Numbered from the stretch's first letter, positions 9,028-18,373 are shown. The stretch: DNA of 64,000 bases from Dyella nitratireducens (GCF_014642835.1 NZ_BMJA01000001.1:1227102-1291101), one strand, 5' to 3'. Notes: generated by a model from the sequence alone, not told the origin. Made by a program: numbers and translations.

Positions 9028-9717
9028 TTACGCCAGCATCCACTCCGCCGCCTTGCGCGCATGAATCGCCGTGGTATCGAACAACGGTACCGCCGCATCC
9101 TGCGCACTCACAAGCATGGCGATTTCCGTGCAGCCAAGGATGATCGCTTGCGCGCCCTGCGCAACCAGGTCCGCCATGATGCGGCGGTATGCATCGCGCG
9201 ACGTGTCGACGATCTTGCCCAGGCACAGCTCCTCATACACCACACGGTGCACCAGCTCGCGATCGGCCTGTTGCGGTATCAAGGTCTCAAGACCATGGCT
9301 TGCCAGGCGCTCGGCGTAGAACGGCTGCTCCATCGTGAAACGCGTGCCGAGCAGACCCACTTTATGAAAACCGGCCGCGCGAATGTCTTCCGCTACGGCA
9401 TCCACCACGTGCAGCACGGGGATGCGAACCGCTGCTTCGATCGCAGGCGCCACTTTGTGCATGGTATTCGCGCAGATCACCAGCGCCTCCGCGCCCGCTC
9501 CTTCCAAGCGCACCGCCGCATCGGCCAGCACGCGGCCAGCCGCATCCCAGTCACCGGCATGCTGCAACTTGGCAATCTCGTCGAAATCGACGCTGTAAAG
9601 CACCAGCTTCGCCGAATGCAACCCGCCCAAGCTGGCCTTGATCGCCTCGTTGATCTGCCGGTAATAGGGAACGGTGGATTCCCAGCTCATGCCACCGATC
9701 AGGCCAAGCGTTTTCAT
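9028..9717 (-). CDS. Aspartate/glutamate racemase family protein (YgeA-like)
   Basis: A 229-residue cofactor-independent racemase. The two catalytic cysteines are visible: Cys82 in ICANTMH and Cys196 in LGCTEIAM. The MKTLGLIGGMSWEST opening is typical. The start at 9717 is chosen because GAGGA lies six bases upstream; an adjacent ATG at 9720 is possible. YgeA relatives racemise several amino acids with broad specificity. It stands alone between repeats, but D-amino-acid chemistry fits the dipeptide epimerase locus further right. Confidence 0.9.
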   Translation of the reverse strand: MKTLGLIGGMSWESTVPYYRQINEAIKASLGGLHSAKLVLYSVDFDEIAKLQHAGDWDAAGRVLADAAVRLEGAGAEALVICANTMHKVAPAIEAAVRIPVLHVVDAVAEDIRAAGFHKVGLLGTRFTMEQPFYAERLASHGLETLIPQQADRELVHRVVYEELCLGKIVDTSRDAYRRIMADLVAQGAQAIILGCTEIAMLVSAQDAAVPLFDTTAIHARKAAEWMLA

Positions 9718-9742
9718 CATGTGTCCTCGTTGCAAACAGCCT

Positions 9743-10035
9743 CTAGGGATGCTCTGATCTATTCCACGTACCCGTCACCGCACTGTATGCGTATCTCACG
9801 GTGTTCCGGCGTTGAAGGCAGACTGGCTGTCTGTCGAGACGCCGGAACACCGTGAGATACGCATACAGTGCGGCCCCAACATGTCGAATTTAAAGGACGG
9901 GGTGACATCCAGAAGGCCCGCAGGCTGCACCGCGTGGCTTGAACAGACCGCCAGTCTGCCCTGCGCCACACGGCACACCCTGCGGGCCTTCTGGATGGCA
10001 TGCCGGGTGCGTGGAATAGATCAGAGCATCCCTAG
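9743..10035. repeat. Nested palindromic element of 293 bp (three inverted repeats)
   Basis: Perfect 26-bp outer arms (9743-9768 and 10010-10035) enclose two separate hairpins. The first has 35-bp arms (9778-9812 and 9839-9873); the second has 19-bp perfect arms (9906-9924 and 9979-9997) with further partial pairing inside. Each inner hairpin carries at its tip a 15-base core, CAGACNGCCAGTCTG or its reverse complement (9819-9833, 9944-9958). Folded, it would form a three-way cruciform. No coding potential is seen. It fills most of the gap between the racemase and the next gene. Confidence 0.9.
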
Positions 10036-10169
10036 CATGCCCGATGCGCCGGGCCATGGACGACGTGGATTCGAGCCATGCCTGCAGGCCACTGAAGTTT
10101 CCAGCAGCCTGGCCGATAGCCTCGATGAGCACGGCCCCGGCGCCGCGCGGCAGTGACCCGGAGACCCGC

Positions 10170-10790
10170 ATGATCAGCAGCCAGCCGAATCTCGCTTATC
10201 TCAAAGCCGCCTGGGCGGCGCACGCCAGCATCAGCGCAGAGAACTGCCGCCAAAGCTACGACGAAGCAGGCATCTCGTTCGAACGCGTCAATCACTCCTG
10301 GATCGTGCGCAAAGACGAGACGCAAGTTTCCACGATGCCGCTGCGCTATACCCGGCAGGAACTGCGCATGGGCTTTCTGGGCCGTATCGAGATGGAAGCG
10401 CGCAAGGCCGCCGCCGAAATCGAAGCCGTACTGTTGCGCGACCTGTCGCTACCCGACGATCACATGCTGATCGTGGAGGTGGAGGAATCCATGCGCCACC
10501 TGCGCCGCCGTGGTCATCGCGCGCTGGCGATCTTCGTCGTCCCGACTGCCGCTGCGGATAGGGTCCGCCGCGTCGGCATGGAGATTCAGGCCTTTCTCGA
10601 TGCACCCCGGGCATGCCTGTACGCGCATACCCTCAACACCGACGGCTATGCCGGCACCGATCTGCTGGCGGACTGTTCCAAACGTGAACGCCATCCACGT
10701 GCGTCGACGTATGGCGAACTGGGGCAGCGCATCGTGGCTACGCTACATAACGCGTTGGAAAGGCTGACGAACCAGCACGCTCCGACATAG
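10170..10790 (+). CDS. Conserved-looking hypothetical protein, soluble
   Basis: A 206-residue protein with no membrane segment and no domain I recognise. Start chosen at the ATG giving MISSQPNLAYL, with a GGAG-like site upstream; longer in-frame starts run back into the palindromic element and are unlikely. The middle is helix-rich and charged (EMEARKAAAEIEAVLLRD), followed by an alternating strand/helix pattern with ALAIFVVPTAAADRV. That resembles the start of host-release-factor-like or baeRF-type domains, which I cannot confirm. The hybrid kinase starts 111 bases downstream on the same strand. Confidence 0.65.
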   Translation: MISSQPNLAYLKAAWAAHASISAENCRQSYDEAGISFERVNHSWIVRKDETQVSTMPLRYTRQELRMGFLGRIEMEARKAAAEIEAVLLRDLSLPDDHMLIVEVEESMRHLRRRGHRALAIFVVPTAAADRVRRVGMEIQAFLDAPRACLYAHTLNTDGYAGTDLLADCSKRERHPRASTYGELGQRIVATLHNALERLTNQHAPT

Positions 10791-10901
10791 CGATCATCAA
10801 CCGCTCCCGAGCCTGCTTACAAATCATTCACGACTTTTTTACCGGCCCAAGAGGCATCGTCTCCGTTCTAGCGGGGGCAAGCGTGTAAAAAGGCGTCAAG
10901 C

Positions 10902-13316
10902 GTGTTGAAAGAGCTATTACCCACGGGGGCTGCTGCCACCGTGCCGTCTAGCGAGAATGTATTGAAAACCCTGCCGGTCGCGATTTACACGACCGATGCG
11001 CAGGGACGAATCACTTTCTTCAACGATGCCGCCGTCGCCTTTGCAGGACGTCAGCCTGCCATCGGCGAAATGTGGTGCGTGATGTGGCGGCTGTTCCGGC
11101 CGGACGGCACGCCGCTTCCGCACGATCAGTGCCCCACCGCGATCGCCTTGCGCGAACGGCGGCCCGTGCATGACATGGAAGTGATCGCGGAACGCCCCGA
11201 TGGCAAGCGCGTGCCTTTCATGCCCCATCCCACGCCGTTGTTCGACGAGAACGGCGAGCTGATCGGCGTCATCAATACGCTGGTCGATCTGACCGATCCC
11301 AAACATGTGCAGGCGCAGTTGGAACAAGCGCAGGCACTGGCAGCACAGCAGTCGGAATCCGCCGCGCAAGACGCCGAGATGGCCGACAACCTGGGCCGCT
11401 TCAAGCGCGATTTCGAGCTGCTGGTTGGCAGCGTTACCGACTACGCGATCTTCATGCTCGATACCACGGGCTACATCACCAGCTGGAACAGCGGTGCGGA
11501 GCGGATCAAGGGCTATCGCGCCGAAGACATCATCGGCCGCCATTTCTCCGTCTTCTACACGCCGGAAGACCTGGCGGCAGACATTCCACGCCTTGCACTT
11601 ACCACCGCATTGCACGGCGGGCGCTTCGAAACGGAAGGCTGGCGCGTGCGCAAAGACGGCACGCGCTTCTGGGCCATCGTGGTGATCGATCCCGTGTGGG
11701 ACAACGGCCAGCTGATCGGCTTTGCCGAAGTCACGCGCGACGCCACCACCCGCCGCAACGCCGAGCTGGCGTTGTTCGAAAGCGAGCGCCGTTTCCGCGG
11801 CATCGTCAACAACGCGCTGGATGCCTTTGCGCAGATCGACGAAGCCGGCCGCGTCACCGAATGGAATCCGCAGGCGCATGAACTGTTCGGTTGGTCACGC
11901 GAGCAGGCCCTGGGCAAACCGCTAACGGCCCTGTGTTTCCCATCCAACGACACGTTTGCGTCGGAATGGCTGGTGTCGGCATGGCAAAAGAAACTGACGC
12001 GGCAAACGCATCAGCTCACCGCCATGAATCGTTCGGGGCGGCGCTTCACCGCCGAATTGAGTGCAAGCGTGCTGACGCTGGCCTCCGGTCCGCTGATGAA
12101 CATCTTCATGCGCGACCTCACCCAAAAGATCCAGATGGAAACGCAACTGCGGCAATCGCAGAAGATGGAAGCGCTGGGCCAGCTGACCGGCGGTATCGCG
12201 CACGATTTCAACAACATCCTGCAGGCGATTTCCAGTTCGCTGGAGGTGGTGGAAATCATCGGCCAGCGCGAAGGATTCATCGCGGGCGACAAACATATCC
12301 AGAACGCACTCAGCAGCGTGCGCCGCGCCGCGGGGCTCACCCATCGCCTGCTCGCCTTTGCACGCCGCCAGGCACTGGATCCGCAAGCCGTGGACGTGGG
12401 CGGGCTGATCGCCGGCATGAGCGAATTGCTGCGGCATTCCATTGGTGAGCACATTGCGCTGGAACTCGCGCTGCCGGACGCCCTATGGACGGCGCACTGC
12501 GATACGAACCAGCTCGAGAACGCCATTCTCAACCTCGCCATCAATGCGCGCGATGCGATGCCGAAAGGTGGCCGCCTGCGCATCGAAGCCGCCAACATCA
12601 GCGGCAGTGATCCGAACGCGTTCAACGTGATGGATCCCGACAGCAGCTACATCAAGATCGTGGTCGCCGACAGCGGCACCGGCATGCCGCCTGACGTGAA
12701 GGAGCGCGCGTTCGATCCCTTCTACACCACCAAGCCGGTTGGCCAGGGTACGGGGCTGGGCCTGTCGATGGTGTACGGCTTTGCCCGCCAATCCGGTGGC
12801 CATTGCGTGATCGAGAGCGAACTGGGCGAAGGCACGCGCATCATCCTGCTGCTGCCGCGCTACGTCGGCCCGGTGCAGTCGCATGTGGAACTGGTAGCTA
12901 CCGCGGATCGGCCGGCCGCGAGCGGCGAACATATCTTGCTGGTGGAAGACCAGGACGTGATCCGCGATGCGGTCACCGAAGTGCTGGGCAAGCTGGGTTA
13001 CGAGGTGACGCAAGCGTCAGATGGCTTGGAAGGTTTGTCGATCGCGATGGCCGGCCAAACGTTCGATCTGATCATCACCGACATCGGCCTGCCCGGCGTC
13101 AACGGGCGCAGCCTGGCGGACACCGTACGCAGCCAGCAACCGTATGTACCCGTGCTGCTGGTCACCGGCTACGACCCCAGCGTGGTCCACTCATCGCCCA
13201 GTCTTCCGGCAGGCATGGCGCTGCTGTCCAAACCCTTCAACGTGGACGCGCTGAACGAGCAGGTGCGACGATTGCTTGAATGGCGTCATGCGCAACGTGA
13301 AGCAAGGAATTCATGA
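10902..13316 (+). CDS. Hybrid PAS-domain sensor histidine kinase with receiver
   Basis: An 804-residue cytoplasmic hybrid kinase; no membrane segment. Three PAS domains (about 20-135, 170-290, 298-412) precede HisKA with His434 in GGIAHDFNN. The HATPase domain has an N-box near residue 540 (NLAINARDAM), a GTGMPP box and GTGLGLSMVYG. A receiver domain follows (about 680-795) with VEDQD, phospho-acceptor Asp727 in ITDIGLPG and Lys in LSKPF. The likely start is GTG. The GIAHDFNN type is common among FixL-like and RpfC-unrelated PAS kinases. A RidA gene starts two bases after its stop, so it is likely co-transcribed. Confidence 0.93.
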   Translation: MLKELLPTGAAATVPSSENVLKTLPVAIYTTDAQGRITFFNDAAVAFAGRQPAIGEMWCVMWRLFRPDGTPLPHDQCPTAIALRERRPVHDMEVIAERPDGKRVPFMPHPTPLFDENGELIGVINTLVDLTDPKHVQAQLEQAQALAAQQSESAAQDAEMADNLGRFKRDFELLVGSVTDYAIFMLDTTGYITSWNSGAERIKGYRAEDIIGRHFSVFYTPEDLAADIPRLALTTALHGGRFETEGWRVRKDGTRFWAIVVIDPVWDNGQLIGFAEVTRDATTRRNAELALFESERRFRGIVNNALDAFAQIDEAGRVTEWNPQAHELFGWSREQALGKPLTALCFPSNDTFASEWLVSAWQKKLTRQTHQLTAMNRSGRRFTAELSASVLTLASGPLMNIFMRDLTQKIQMETQLRQSQKMEALGQLTGGIAHDFNNILQAISSSLEVVEIIGQREGFIAGDKHIQNALSSVRRAAGLTHRLLAFARRQALDPQAVDVGGLIAGMSELLRHSIGEHIALELALPDALWTAHCDTNQLENAILNLAINARDAMPKGGRLRIEAANISGSDPNAFNVMDPDSSYIKIVVADSGTGMPPDVKERAFDPFYTTKPVGQGTGLGLSMVYGFARQSGGHCVIESELGEGTRIILLLPRYVGPVQSHVELVATADRPAASGEHILLVEDQDVIRDAVTEVLGKLGYEVTQASDGLEGLSIAMAGQTFDLIITDIGLPGVNGRSLADTVRSQQPYVPVLLVTGYDPSVVHSSPSLPAGMALLSKPFNVDALNEQVRRLLEWRHAQREARNS

Positions 13317-13317
13317 A

Positions 13318-13815
13318 ATGAAACGCATCGGGTTTGCGCTGGTTCTTGCGCTGTTGACCAGTTCATCGTTTGCCGCCGGCCAGACCGCCGGCGTGCAGCA
13401 CATCAATCCATCCACGCTGGGTGCGCCGCACGGCTACACCCATGTCATCACGGTGGATGGTGGCCGCACGGTGTACATCGCCGGCCAGGTGCCGCTCGAT
13501 CAGCACGGCCAACTTGTCGGTGCCGGCGATTTCGCCGCGCAAGTCCGGCAGACCTTCGAGAACCTGAAAACGGCGCTGGCGGCGGGCGGTGCGAGTTTTT
13601 CCGACATCGTCGAAATGACCACCTATGTCACCGACATGTCGCAAGTGGATACCTATCGAAAGATCCGCGACGAATACATGAGCGGACCCATGCCCACCGC
13701 CAGCCTGGTGGAAGTGAAAGGGCTGTTTCGCAAGGATGTGATGCTTGAAGTAAGCGCGGTCGCCGTCGTGCCTGCGTTGCCGGCGCATTTGCCCATAAAA
13801 CCGGAAGTACGTTGA
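13318..13815 (+). CDS. Periplasmic RidA/YjgF-family protein
   Basis: A 165-residue RidA-fold protein with a signal peptide (residues 1-20, ending SFA), so it is probably exported, unlike classical cytosolic RidA. The RidA core runs to the end with the VYIAGQVPLD strand, FENLKTALAAGGASFSDIV and the RxDVMLEVSAVAVVP end. RidA enzymes deaminate reactive enamine/imine intermediates; the Arg that binds the carboxylate corresponds to the R in LFRKDVMLEV. The start at 13318 follows the kinase stop by one base and has AAGGA upstream. Confidence 0.88.
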   Translation: MKRIGFALVLALLTSSSFAAGQTAGVQHINPSTLGAPHGYTHVITVDGGRTVYIAGQVPLDQHGQLVGAGDFAAQVRQTFENLKTALAAGGASFSDIVEMTTYVTDMSQVDTYRKIRDEYMSGPMPTASLVEVKGLFRKDVMLEVSAVAVVPALPAHLPIKPEVR

Positions 13816-13918
13816 GCCGCTGATACTGCACATGTCCCGTATCGCTTAAGAGCGCATGATGGGTGGTGAGCAGCCGGCATCGTGCCCTGCTGCCACTCTC
13901 CACGGCGAGGACCTTCCC

Positions 13919-14263
13919 ATGCTCGACTGGCTGGATTACCGCAAGCAACTTATGGGCCGCATCGGCGAGATCGGCAAGCTCAGCCCCGACACCGTCGCCG
14001 GCTACCAGACCTTGTCCAAGGCCGCCCAGAAAACCGGCAAGCTGGATGCCAAGACCCGCGAGCTGATCGCCCTGGCCGTGGCGGTGACCACCCGCTGCGA
14101 TGGCTGCATCACCGTGCACACCGGCGAAGCCCTGAAGCATGGCGCCAGCCACGAGGAAATCGCCGAGGCACTGGGGGTGGCCATTGCTCTCAATGCGGGC
14201 GCCGCGCTGGTGTATTCGGCCAGGGTGATGGACGCCGTGAGCGCGCACGAGGCGGGGCACTAA
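13919..14263 (+). CDS. Carboxymuconolactone decarboxylase/AhpD-family protein
   Basis: A 114-residue CMD-domain protein. The start at 13919 has GGCGAGGA eight bases upstream. The AhpD-like redox site is present: Cys60-x-x-Cys63 followed by His67 in TTRCDGCITVHTGEAL, after ELIALAVAV. AhpD-type proteins use this CxxC to reduce peroxiredoxins or to act as small peroxidases. No peroxiredoxin gene is adjacent. A small hypothetical gene follows. Confidence 0.9.
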   Translation: MLDWLDYRKQLMGRIGEIGKLSPDTVAGYQTLSKAAQKTGKLDAKTRELIALAVAVTTRCDGCITVHTGEALKHGASHEEIAEALGVAIALNAGAALVYSARVMDAVSAHEAGH

Positions 14264-14334
14264 CCCGGACTCGTAACCCGGGCACCGCGGCATTTCAAAA
14301 TTCGGGGAGTCAAACGTCTCAAGTCAAGCCAGCC

Positions 14335-14625
14335 ATGCGCTGGCCGATGACTTTGGCTACCCAACACGGTGACGTCGTGCCCATGCCCCCACAGGAAGTT
14401 GAACAGCAGTTGGCCGAATTGGCCGGCGCCATGCCGCAGCTGTTGAAAGACAGCCGGGGCGTGGAGTTTTGGATCGAGTTCATGGAGCGGGCCGATGCGA
14501 TCCGCGACCGCGTATCCCTCGATCACTTTGACTGGGTGACCGAGCGCATCTACGAGGTGCTGGCCGATTACGGCATTACCCCACCTTCCCGCTGGATTCT
14601 CGCGGCAGCCGCCTGCGCCAGCTGA
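14335..14625 (+). CDS. Small hypothetical protein
   Basis: Up to 96 residues, mostly helical and acidic (QEVEQQLAELAGAMPQLL, VEFWIEFMERADAIRDRV), ending in a short hydrophobic tail. No domain recognised. Start codons at 14335, 14347 and 14383 are all possible and none has a good ribosome site, so the N-terminus is uncertain; the helical part begins after 14383. Confidence 0.55.
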   Translation: MRWPMTLATQHGDVVPMPPQEVEQQLAELAGAMPQLLKDSRGVEFWIEFMERADAIRDRVSLDHFDWVTERIYEVLADYGITPPSRWILAAAACAS

Positions 14626-14659
14626 ACGGATTCAAGGTTACCGTCCTGTGACCGATAAA

Positions 14660-14693
14660 CCCCCAAGGTCCCAACGTTGCGGGGTCTTGGGGG
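14660..14693 (+). promoter_or_regulatory. Hairpin covering the ribosome site of the next gene
   Basis: CCCCCAAG at 14660-14667 pairs exactly with CTTGGGGG at 14686-14693, with extra pairing inside. The 3' arm contains the only plausible ribosome-binding run (GGGGG) for the ATG at 14701, so the fold would hide it. It could also be a terminator for the upstream gene, but no T-run follows. Confidence 0.45.
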
Positions 14694-14700
14694 CTCCATC

Positions 14701-14871
14701 ATGACCAACTCATCCATCGTCGCAGCACTGATGCTGCACAACGAATCCTGCTCCCCCTGCCGCATGGGCGAACCGTGCGTGGTGACCGAGCGCATCCTGG
14801 ACGAATGGCTGCACCGCCAGGCTCTCGCCCCGGCCGAAACGCCAGCCTGGCCTACCGAAGACGCAGCCTGA
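14701..14871 (+). CDS. Small cysteine-rich hypothetical protein
   Basis: A 56-residue protein with a compact cysteine cluster, ESCSPCRMGEPCV (CxxC plus a third Cys), then an amphipathic helix (TERILDEWLHRQAL) and a proline/alanine tail. This could bind a metal or form a disulfide; that is inference. The start follows a run of Gs that is tied up in the preceding hairpin. No family recognised. Confidence 0.5.
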   Translation: MTNSSIVAALMLHNESCSPCRMGEPCVVTERILDEWLHRQALAPAETPAWPTEDAA

Positions 14872-14921
14872 GCGCAGCCCGGTTAAGCTAGCCCCACTCC
14901 AAAAGGGAAAGTGAGGGCTTT

Positions 14922-15113
14922 ATGCATTCGCATCCGTTATTTGGTGGATTGCTGGCGGGCATCCTGGCAATCATTCCCGCCTGGAAGATCGTTTCGAAAG
15001 CCGGCTACAACGGTGCCTGGTCGCTGTTGATCTTCGTGCCGCTGGTGAACCTCATCATGATGTACGTGTTTGCATTCAGTCAGTGGCCGATGGAGCGTGG
15101 GCGTACGTCTTAG
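14922..15113 (+). CDS. Small integral membrane protein
   Basis: A 63-residue protein with two hydrophobic segments (about 6-22 and 31-52) joined by a WKIVSKAGYNGAWS loop and ending in a short basic tail. The loop sequence resembles small DUF805-like or DUF5684-like membrane proteins in which a Gly-Tyr/Trp loop precedes the second helix. A GAGGG site lies upstream of the ATG. Function unknown. Confidence 0.65.
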   Translation: MHSHPLFGGLLAGILAIIPAWKIVSKAGYNGAWSLLIFVPLVNLIMMYVFAFSQWPMERGRTS

Positions 15114-15168
15114 TGTGCGCACATAAAGTGCTGTCGTCCGACGCGAAAGCTCTATAAGCACTGGAAAC

Positions 15169-15329
15169 TGCTCCCTCCCCTGCTTGCAGGGGAGGGCCGG
15201 GGTGGGGTGACGCGAGCGAAGCTCGCTTCCGGCTATGCCGGAACAAACCCGCACCAGGATGGAACATCATCGCAAGATTGCTTCACCCCACCCCAACCCT
15301 CCCCTACTACACGTAGGGGAGGGAGCTGA
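15169..15329. repeat. CTCCCTCCCC palindromic repeat, copy 1
   Basis: Inverted arms CTCCCTCCCCTGC...GGGGTGGGGTGA and TCACCCCACCCC...GGGGAGGGAG, each with its own small hairpin, enclose a middle with GCGAGCGAAGCTCGC and a CCGGCTATGCCGG hairpin. Related copies are at 21575, 29327 and 42678, with half copies near 38023 and 53660. It occupies most of the space between two convergent small membrane-protein genes. Confidence 0.9.
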
Positions 15330-15396
15330 TCAGGCAGTTGCAACACCGCAACGACGGTTATGGCTTTCCAACCAAGCTATTTGCACTGCACACACC

Positions 15397-15780
15397 TTAC
15401 GGCCGCGACGCCCCCAACAACCCCACCTTGTAACCCGCCTCACGCAAGCGGCCGGTGGCCTTCATGCTCAACACCACCAGAATCACCAAGTTGACGAGCG
15501 GTACGAAACACCCGATCACCAGCAACACCTTGGTACCGGTGGAGTGTCCAAAACCGCCGCAAAGGCGAAGGATGCCGATGATCGCCATGACCAGCGCGGC
15601 AAGACTCAAGACCAGCGCCAGGCCTGTGGAATTCCTCGCCGCCATGGTCACAAAGTTCAAGATGATCGAATAGATAACCAGCTTCTGCCCGCTGGCAATC
15701 TGCTGCAGATCCGCACTATCCGACGGCGAATGATCATCCACCTCGGCACGCGGTGCTTGATACGGATTCTCGTTGCTCAT
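15397..15780 (-). CDS. Small membrane protein with NPYQAP N-terminus
   Basis: A 127-residue protein. The acidic cytoplasmic opening (MSNENPYQAPRAEVDD) is a hallmark of a group of xanthomonad membrane proteins. Three hydrophobic segments follow (about 36-52, 57-75, 85-108), then a short basic end. Start at 15780 has GGGGGAAG upstream. The last two segments (LLVIGCFVPLVNLVILVVL) recall the other small membrane protein at 14922. Function unknown. Confidence 0.7.
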   Translation of the reverse strand: MSNENPYQAPRAEVDDHSPSDSADLQQIASGQKLVIYSIILNFVTMAARNSTGLALVLSLAALVMAIIGILRLCGGFGHSTGTKVLLVIGCFVPLVNLVILVVLSMKATGRLREAGYKVGLLGASRP

Positions 15781-16036
15781 GCTTCCCCCTAGCTGAAAGA
15801 AAGCCTGCCGCCCGGAAGCAGCAGACACATTGAAAAATCAGACCCCCAGGCGGCCATCGAGCCCCTACCGCCAACCACCTTGTACATGTGCCCGAAGCAG
15901 CCACGCAAGCAGAACCTGCGTAGCCCCGCCTCGACCTATATTCGAAAATGTTACTTAACTACCATTGACACACAAATGTTATCTTGATACCAATGCGCAC
16001 CACGGGTTGTCCGTATCTCGGGGAGGGGTTTTGGAC

Positions 16037-18337
16037 ATGAGTGGTTCGCCGTACATCCGCCGCCGTCTTTGCACGGCCGTTGCTCTGGGCCTGCTGGGTC
16101 CGCTCTGCGCCATGGCGCAAACACAAGACGGCAGCAACCAGGCCGCCTCAACCAACGCTCACGCGGCGCAACAAAAAACCGGCACGCAGCCATCGCGCAA
16201 AGCACCGCAGCAAGCGGCGCAACTGGGCACCATCATCGTCACCGCCAACAAACGCGAAGAGCGTTTGCAGGACGTACCGATGGCGGTATCCGTGCTGGAC
16301 GATACGAAGCTGGAGCGCCAGAACGCTCTCAGCTTCACCGATTACGCCTCGCAGATTCCGGGGCTCAATGTGATCTCTTCCGGCGAAGGCTGGACGCAAC
16401 TGGTGCTGCGCGGCATCACTTCCGGTGGCAGGCAGCCGAACGCAACCGTGGGCACGTATGTCGACGATACGCCGTTCGGTTCAAGCACGGTCTACTCGGC
16501 AGGCAGCGTGCTGACGCCGGATATCGATCCCAGCGATCTGCAACGCATCGAAGTACTGCGCGGTCCGCAAGGCACCTTGTACGGATCGAACACGCTGGGC
16601 GGCTTGATCAAATTCGTCACCACGCCACCAGACGCCACGCAAGCCAGTGCGCGTATCGGCTTCAGCACCAGTAGCGTCGATGGCGGCGGCAGCGGATATG
16701 GCGCGCATGCCACCGTCAACCTGCCCTTGATAACCGACAAGCTGGCGCTGCGTGTGAACGTGTACGACCGCGATGATCCTGGCTACATCAACAACATCAC
16801 CACCGGGAAATCCCAGATCGACGAGGCCAAGGTCAGCGGTGCACGCACCCAATTGCTGTGGACACCTAACGATAAAGTGTCGGTGCGCTTTTCGGCGCTG
16901 GCACAGAATCTCAACAGCAATGGCCTTGCCAACCAGGGCATCGACATCAATCCGGCCACCTTGCAGCCGATCTACGGCTGGCCCAATCAGGCACGTGCTG
17001 CCAGCACCGGCCTGTTCAAGATCAAATACCGTCTCTACGACCTGACGGTGAACGCGGATTTCGGCTGGGCCAAGCTTATTTCCACCACCAGCTACGGCAC
17101 GCTGCGCTTCAACGAGAACACCGACATCACCAGCCTCTACGGCCCGGTGTTGAATCCCTTGTTCGGGCTTACCAATGGCGGTTATTCGGAACTGCAGCCA
17201 ATCGCCTTGAACAAGGTCACGCAGGAATTGCGCCTGCAATCGCCGGCGGATCAAACCTGGGAATGGCGTGCCGGCTTGTTCTTTACGCACGAGCACACCA
17301 CCGACAACCAGAGCATCTTGAGCTTCGATGCCAGCACCGGCGTACCCATCGCCTTGCCGACGCTGGGCGTCATCGGCGAAGGGCCGGCGATCTTCCGGGA
17401 GTGGGCCGGCTATGGCGATCTCACCTGGCACGCCACCTCGCAATTGAGCATCCTGGTCGGCGCGCGCTACAGCAACGACTACACGTCGTATACGCAGACC
17501 AGCAACGGCCTGCTGATCGGCAACACCGACTTCACTATCCTCGGCCGTGATCATCCGGTCACGTATCTGTTCAACCCCAGCTACAAATTCAGCGATGACG
17601 TGATGGCTTATATCCGCGTCGCCTCGGGTTTCCGCCCGGGTGGTCCAAACGTAGGCGTGCCGCCTGGCCTAGGTGCACCGCTCACGTTCGACCCCGACAA
17701 GCTGGTGAATTACGAAGTGGGCCTGAAATCGCTGATGCTCGACAAGCGCATGAGCTTCGAAGGCGATGTGTTCTACATCGACTGGAGCAAGGTGCAGCTC
17801 ACCACCACCGTGGGTGGCATCAGCTTTCTCGGCAATGGCGGCAAGGCGACCAGCAAGGGCGCGGAGTTGAGCTGGACGTACCGCCCACTGCGCGGGCTCA
17901 CGCTATCGGCGAATACCACGTATACGAAAGCAGAGCTGGCTGCGAATACACCATCCGGCAGCATCTATGGCTTGAAAGGCGATCCGCTGCCCTACGTACC
18001 GAAGTGGAGTGCGAACCTGGGCGCGGATTACGACTTTCCGATCAGCGGTGATTGGTCCGGTTTCGTCGGCGGCAACTTCAGCTACACCGGCGCGCGCGAT
18101 GCCGAATTCAATCCGGTACCCGGACCACGCGTCCGTTTGCCTGCCTACAACAATCTCGATCTGCACGCAGGCGTGAATGTCTCGAACTGGACCGTCGAGG
18201 TGTACGCCAAGAACCTGGCCAACAAGCGCGGCATCACCGCCGTATGGCCGGAAACGATCAACCCGATCGCCAGCCCGTTCCAGGCCACGTACCAGACGCC
18301 ACGCACCATCGGCATGTCCGCCAGCCTGGATTTCTAA
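16037..18337 (+). CDS. TonB-dependent outer-membrane receptor
   Basis: A 766-residue receptor with a signal peptide (residues 1-27, ending CAMA), a Gln/Ala-rich linker, a TonB box-like IIVTANKREE at about 63-72, a plug domain (about 78-190; VLRGPQGTLYGSNTLGGLI) and a 22-strand barrel ending in an aromatic residue (SASLDF). Start at 16037 has GGGAGGGG nine bases upstream. A perfect TTGACA lies at 15965-15970 without a convincing -10 box at normal spacing. A serine hydrolase and a dipeptide epimerase follow closely, so the substrate is probably a peptide or muropeptide. Confidence 0.92.
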   Translation: MSGSPYIRRRLCTAVALGLLGPLCAMAQTQDGSNQAASTNAHAAQQKTGTQPSRKAPQQAAQLGTIIVTANKREERLQDVPMAVSVLDDTKLERQNALSFTDYASQIPGLNVISSGEGWTQLVLRGITSGGRQPNATVGTYVDDTPFGSSTVYSAGSVLTPDIDPSDLQRIEVLRGPQGTLYGSNTLGGLIKFVTTPPDATQASARIGFSTSSVDGGGSGYGAHATVNLPLITDKLALRVNVYDRDDPGYINNITTGKSQIDEAKVSGARTQLLWTPNDKVSVRFSALAQNLNSNGLANQGIDINPATLQPIYGWPNQARAASTGLFKIKYRLYDLTVNADFGWAKLISTTSYGTLRFNENTDITSLYGPVLNPLFGLTNGGYSELQPIALNKVTQELRLQSPADQTWEWRAGLFFTHEHTTDNQSILSFDASTGVPIALPTLGVIGEGPAIFREWAGYGDLTWHATSQLSILVGARYSNDYTSYTQTSNGLLIGNTDFTILGRDHPVTYLFNPSYKFSDDVMAYIRVASGFRPGGPNVGVPPGLGAPLTFDPDKLVNYEVGLKSLMLDKRMSFEGDVFYIDWSKVQLTTTVGGISFLGNGGKATSKGAELSWTYRPLRGLTLSANTTYTKAELAANTPSGSIYGLKGDPLPYVPKWSANLGADYDFPISGDWSGFVGGNFSYTGARDAEFNPVPGPRVRLPAYNNLDLHAGVNVSNWTVEVYAKNLANKRGITAVWPETINPIASPFQATYQTPRTIGMSASLDF

Positions 18338-18373
18338 GCCCTTATCGATGCTTCCCCTGCACGGAGTTTCCGC

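Noticed and set aside
15965-15994. Sigma-70 promoter for the TonB-dependent receptor
   Set aside because: TTGACA is perfect but no acceptable -10 hexamer occurs at 16-18 bases spacing.
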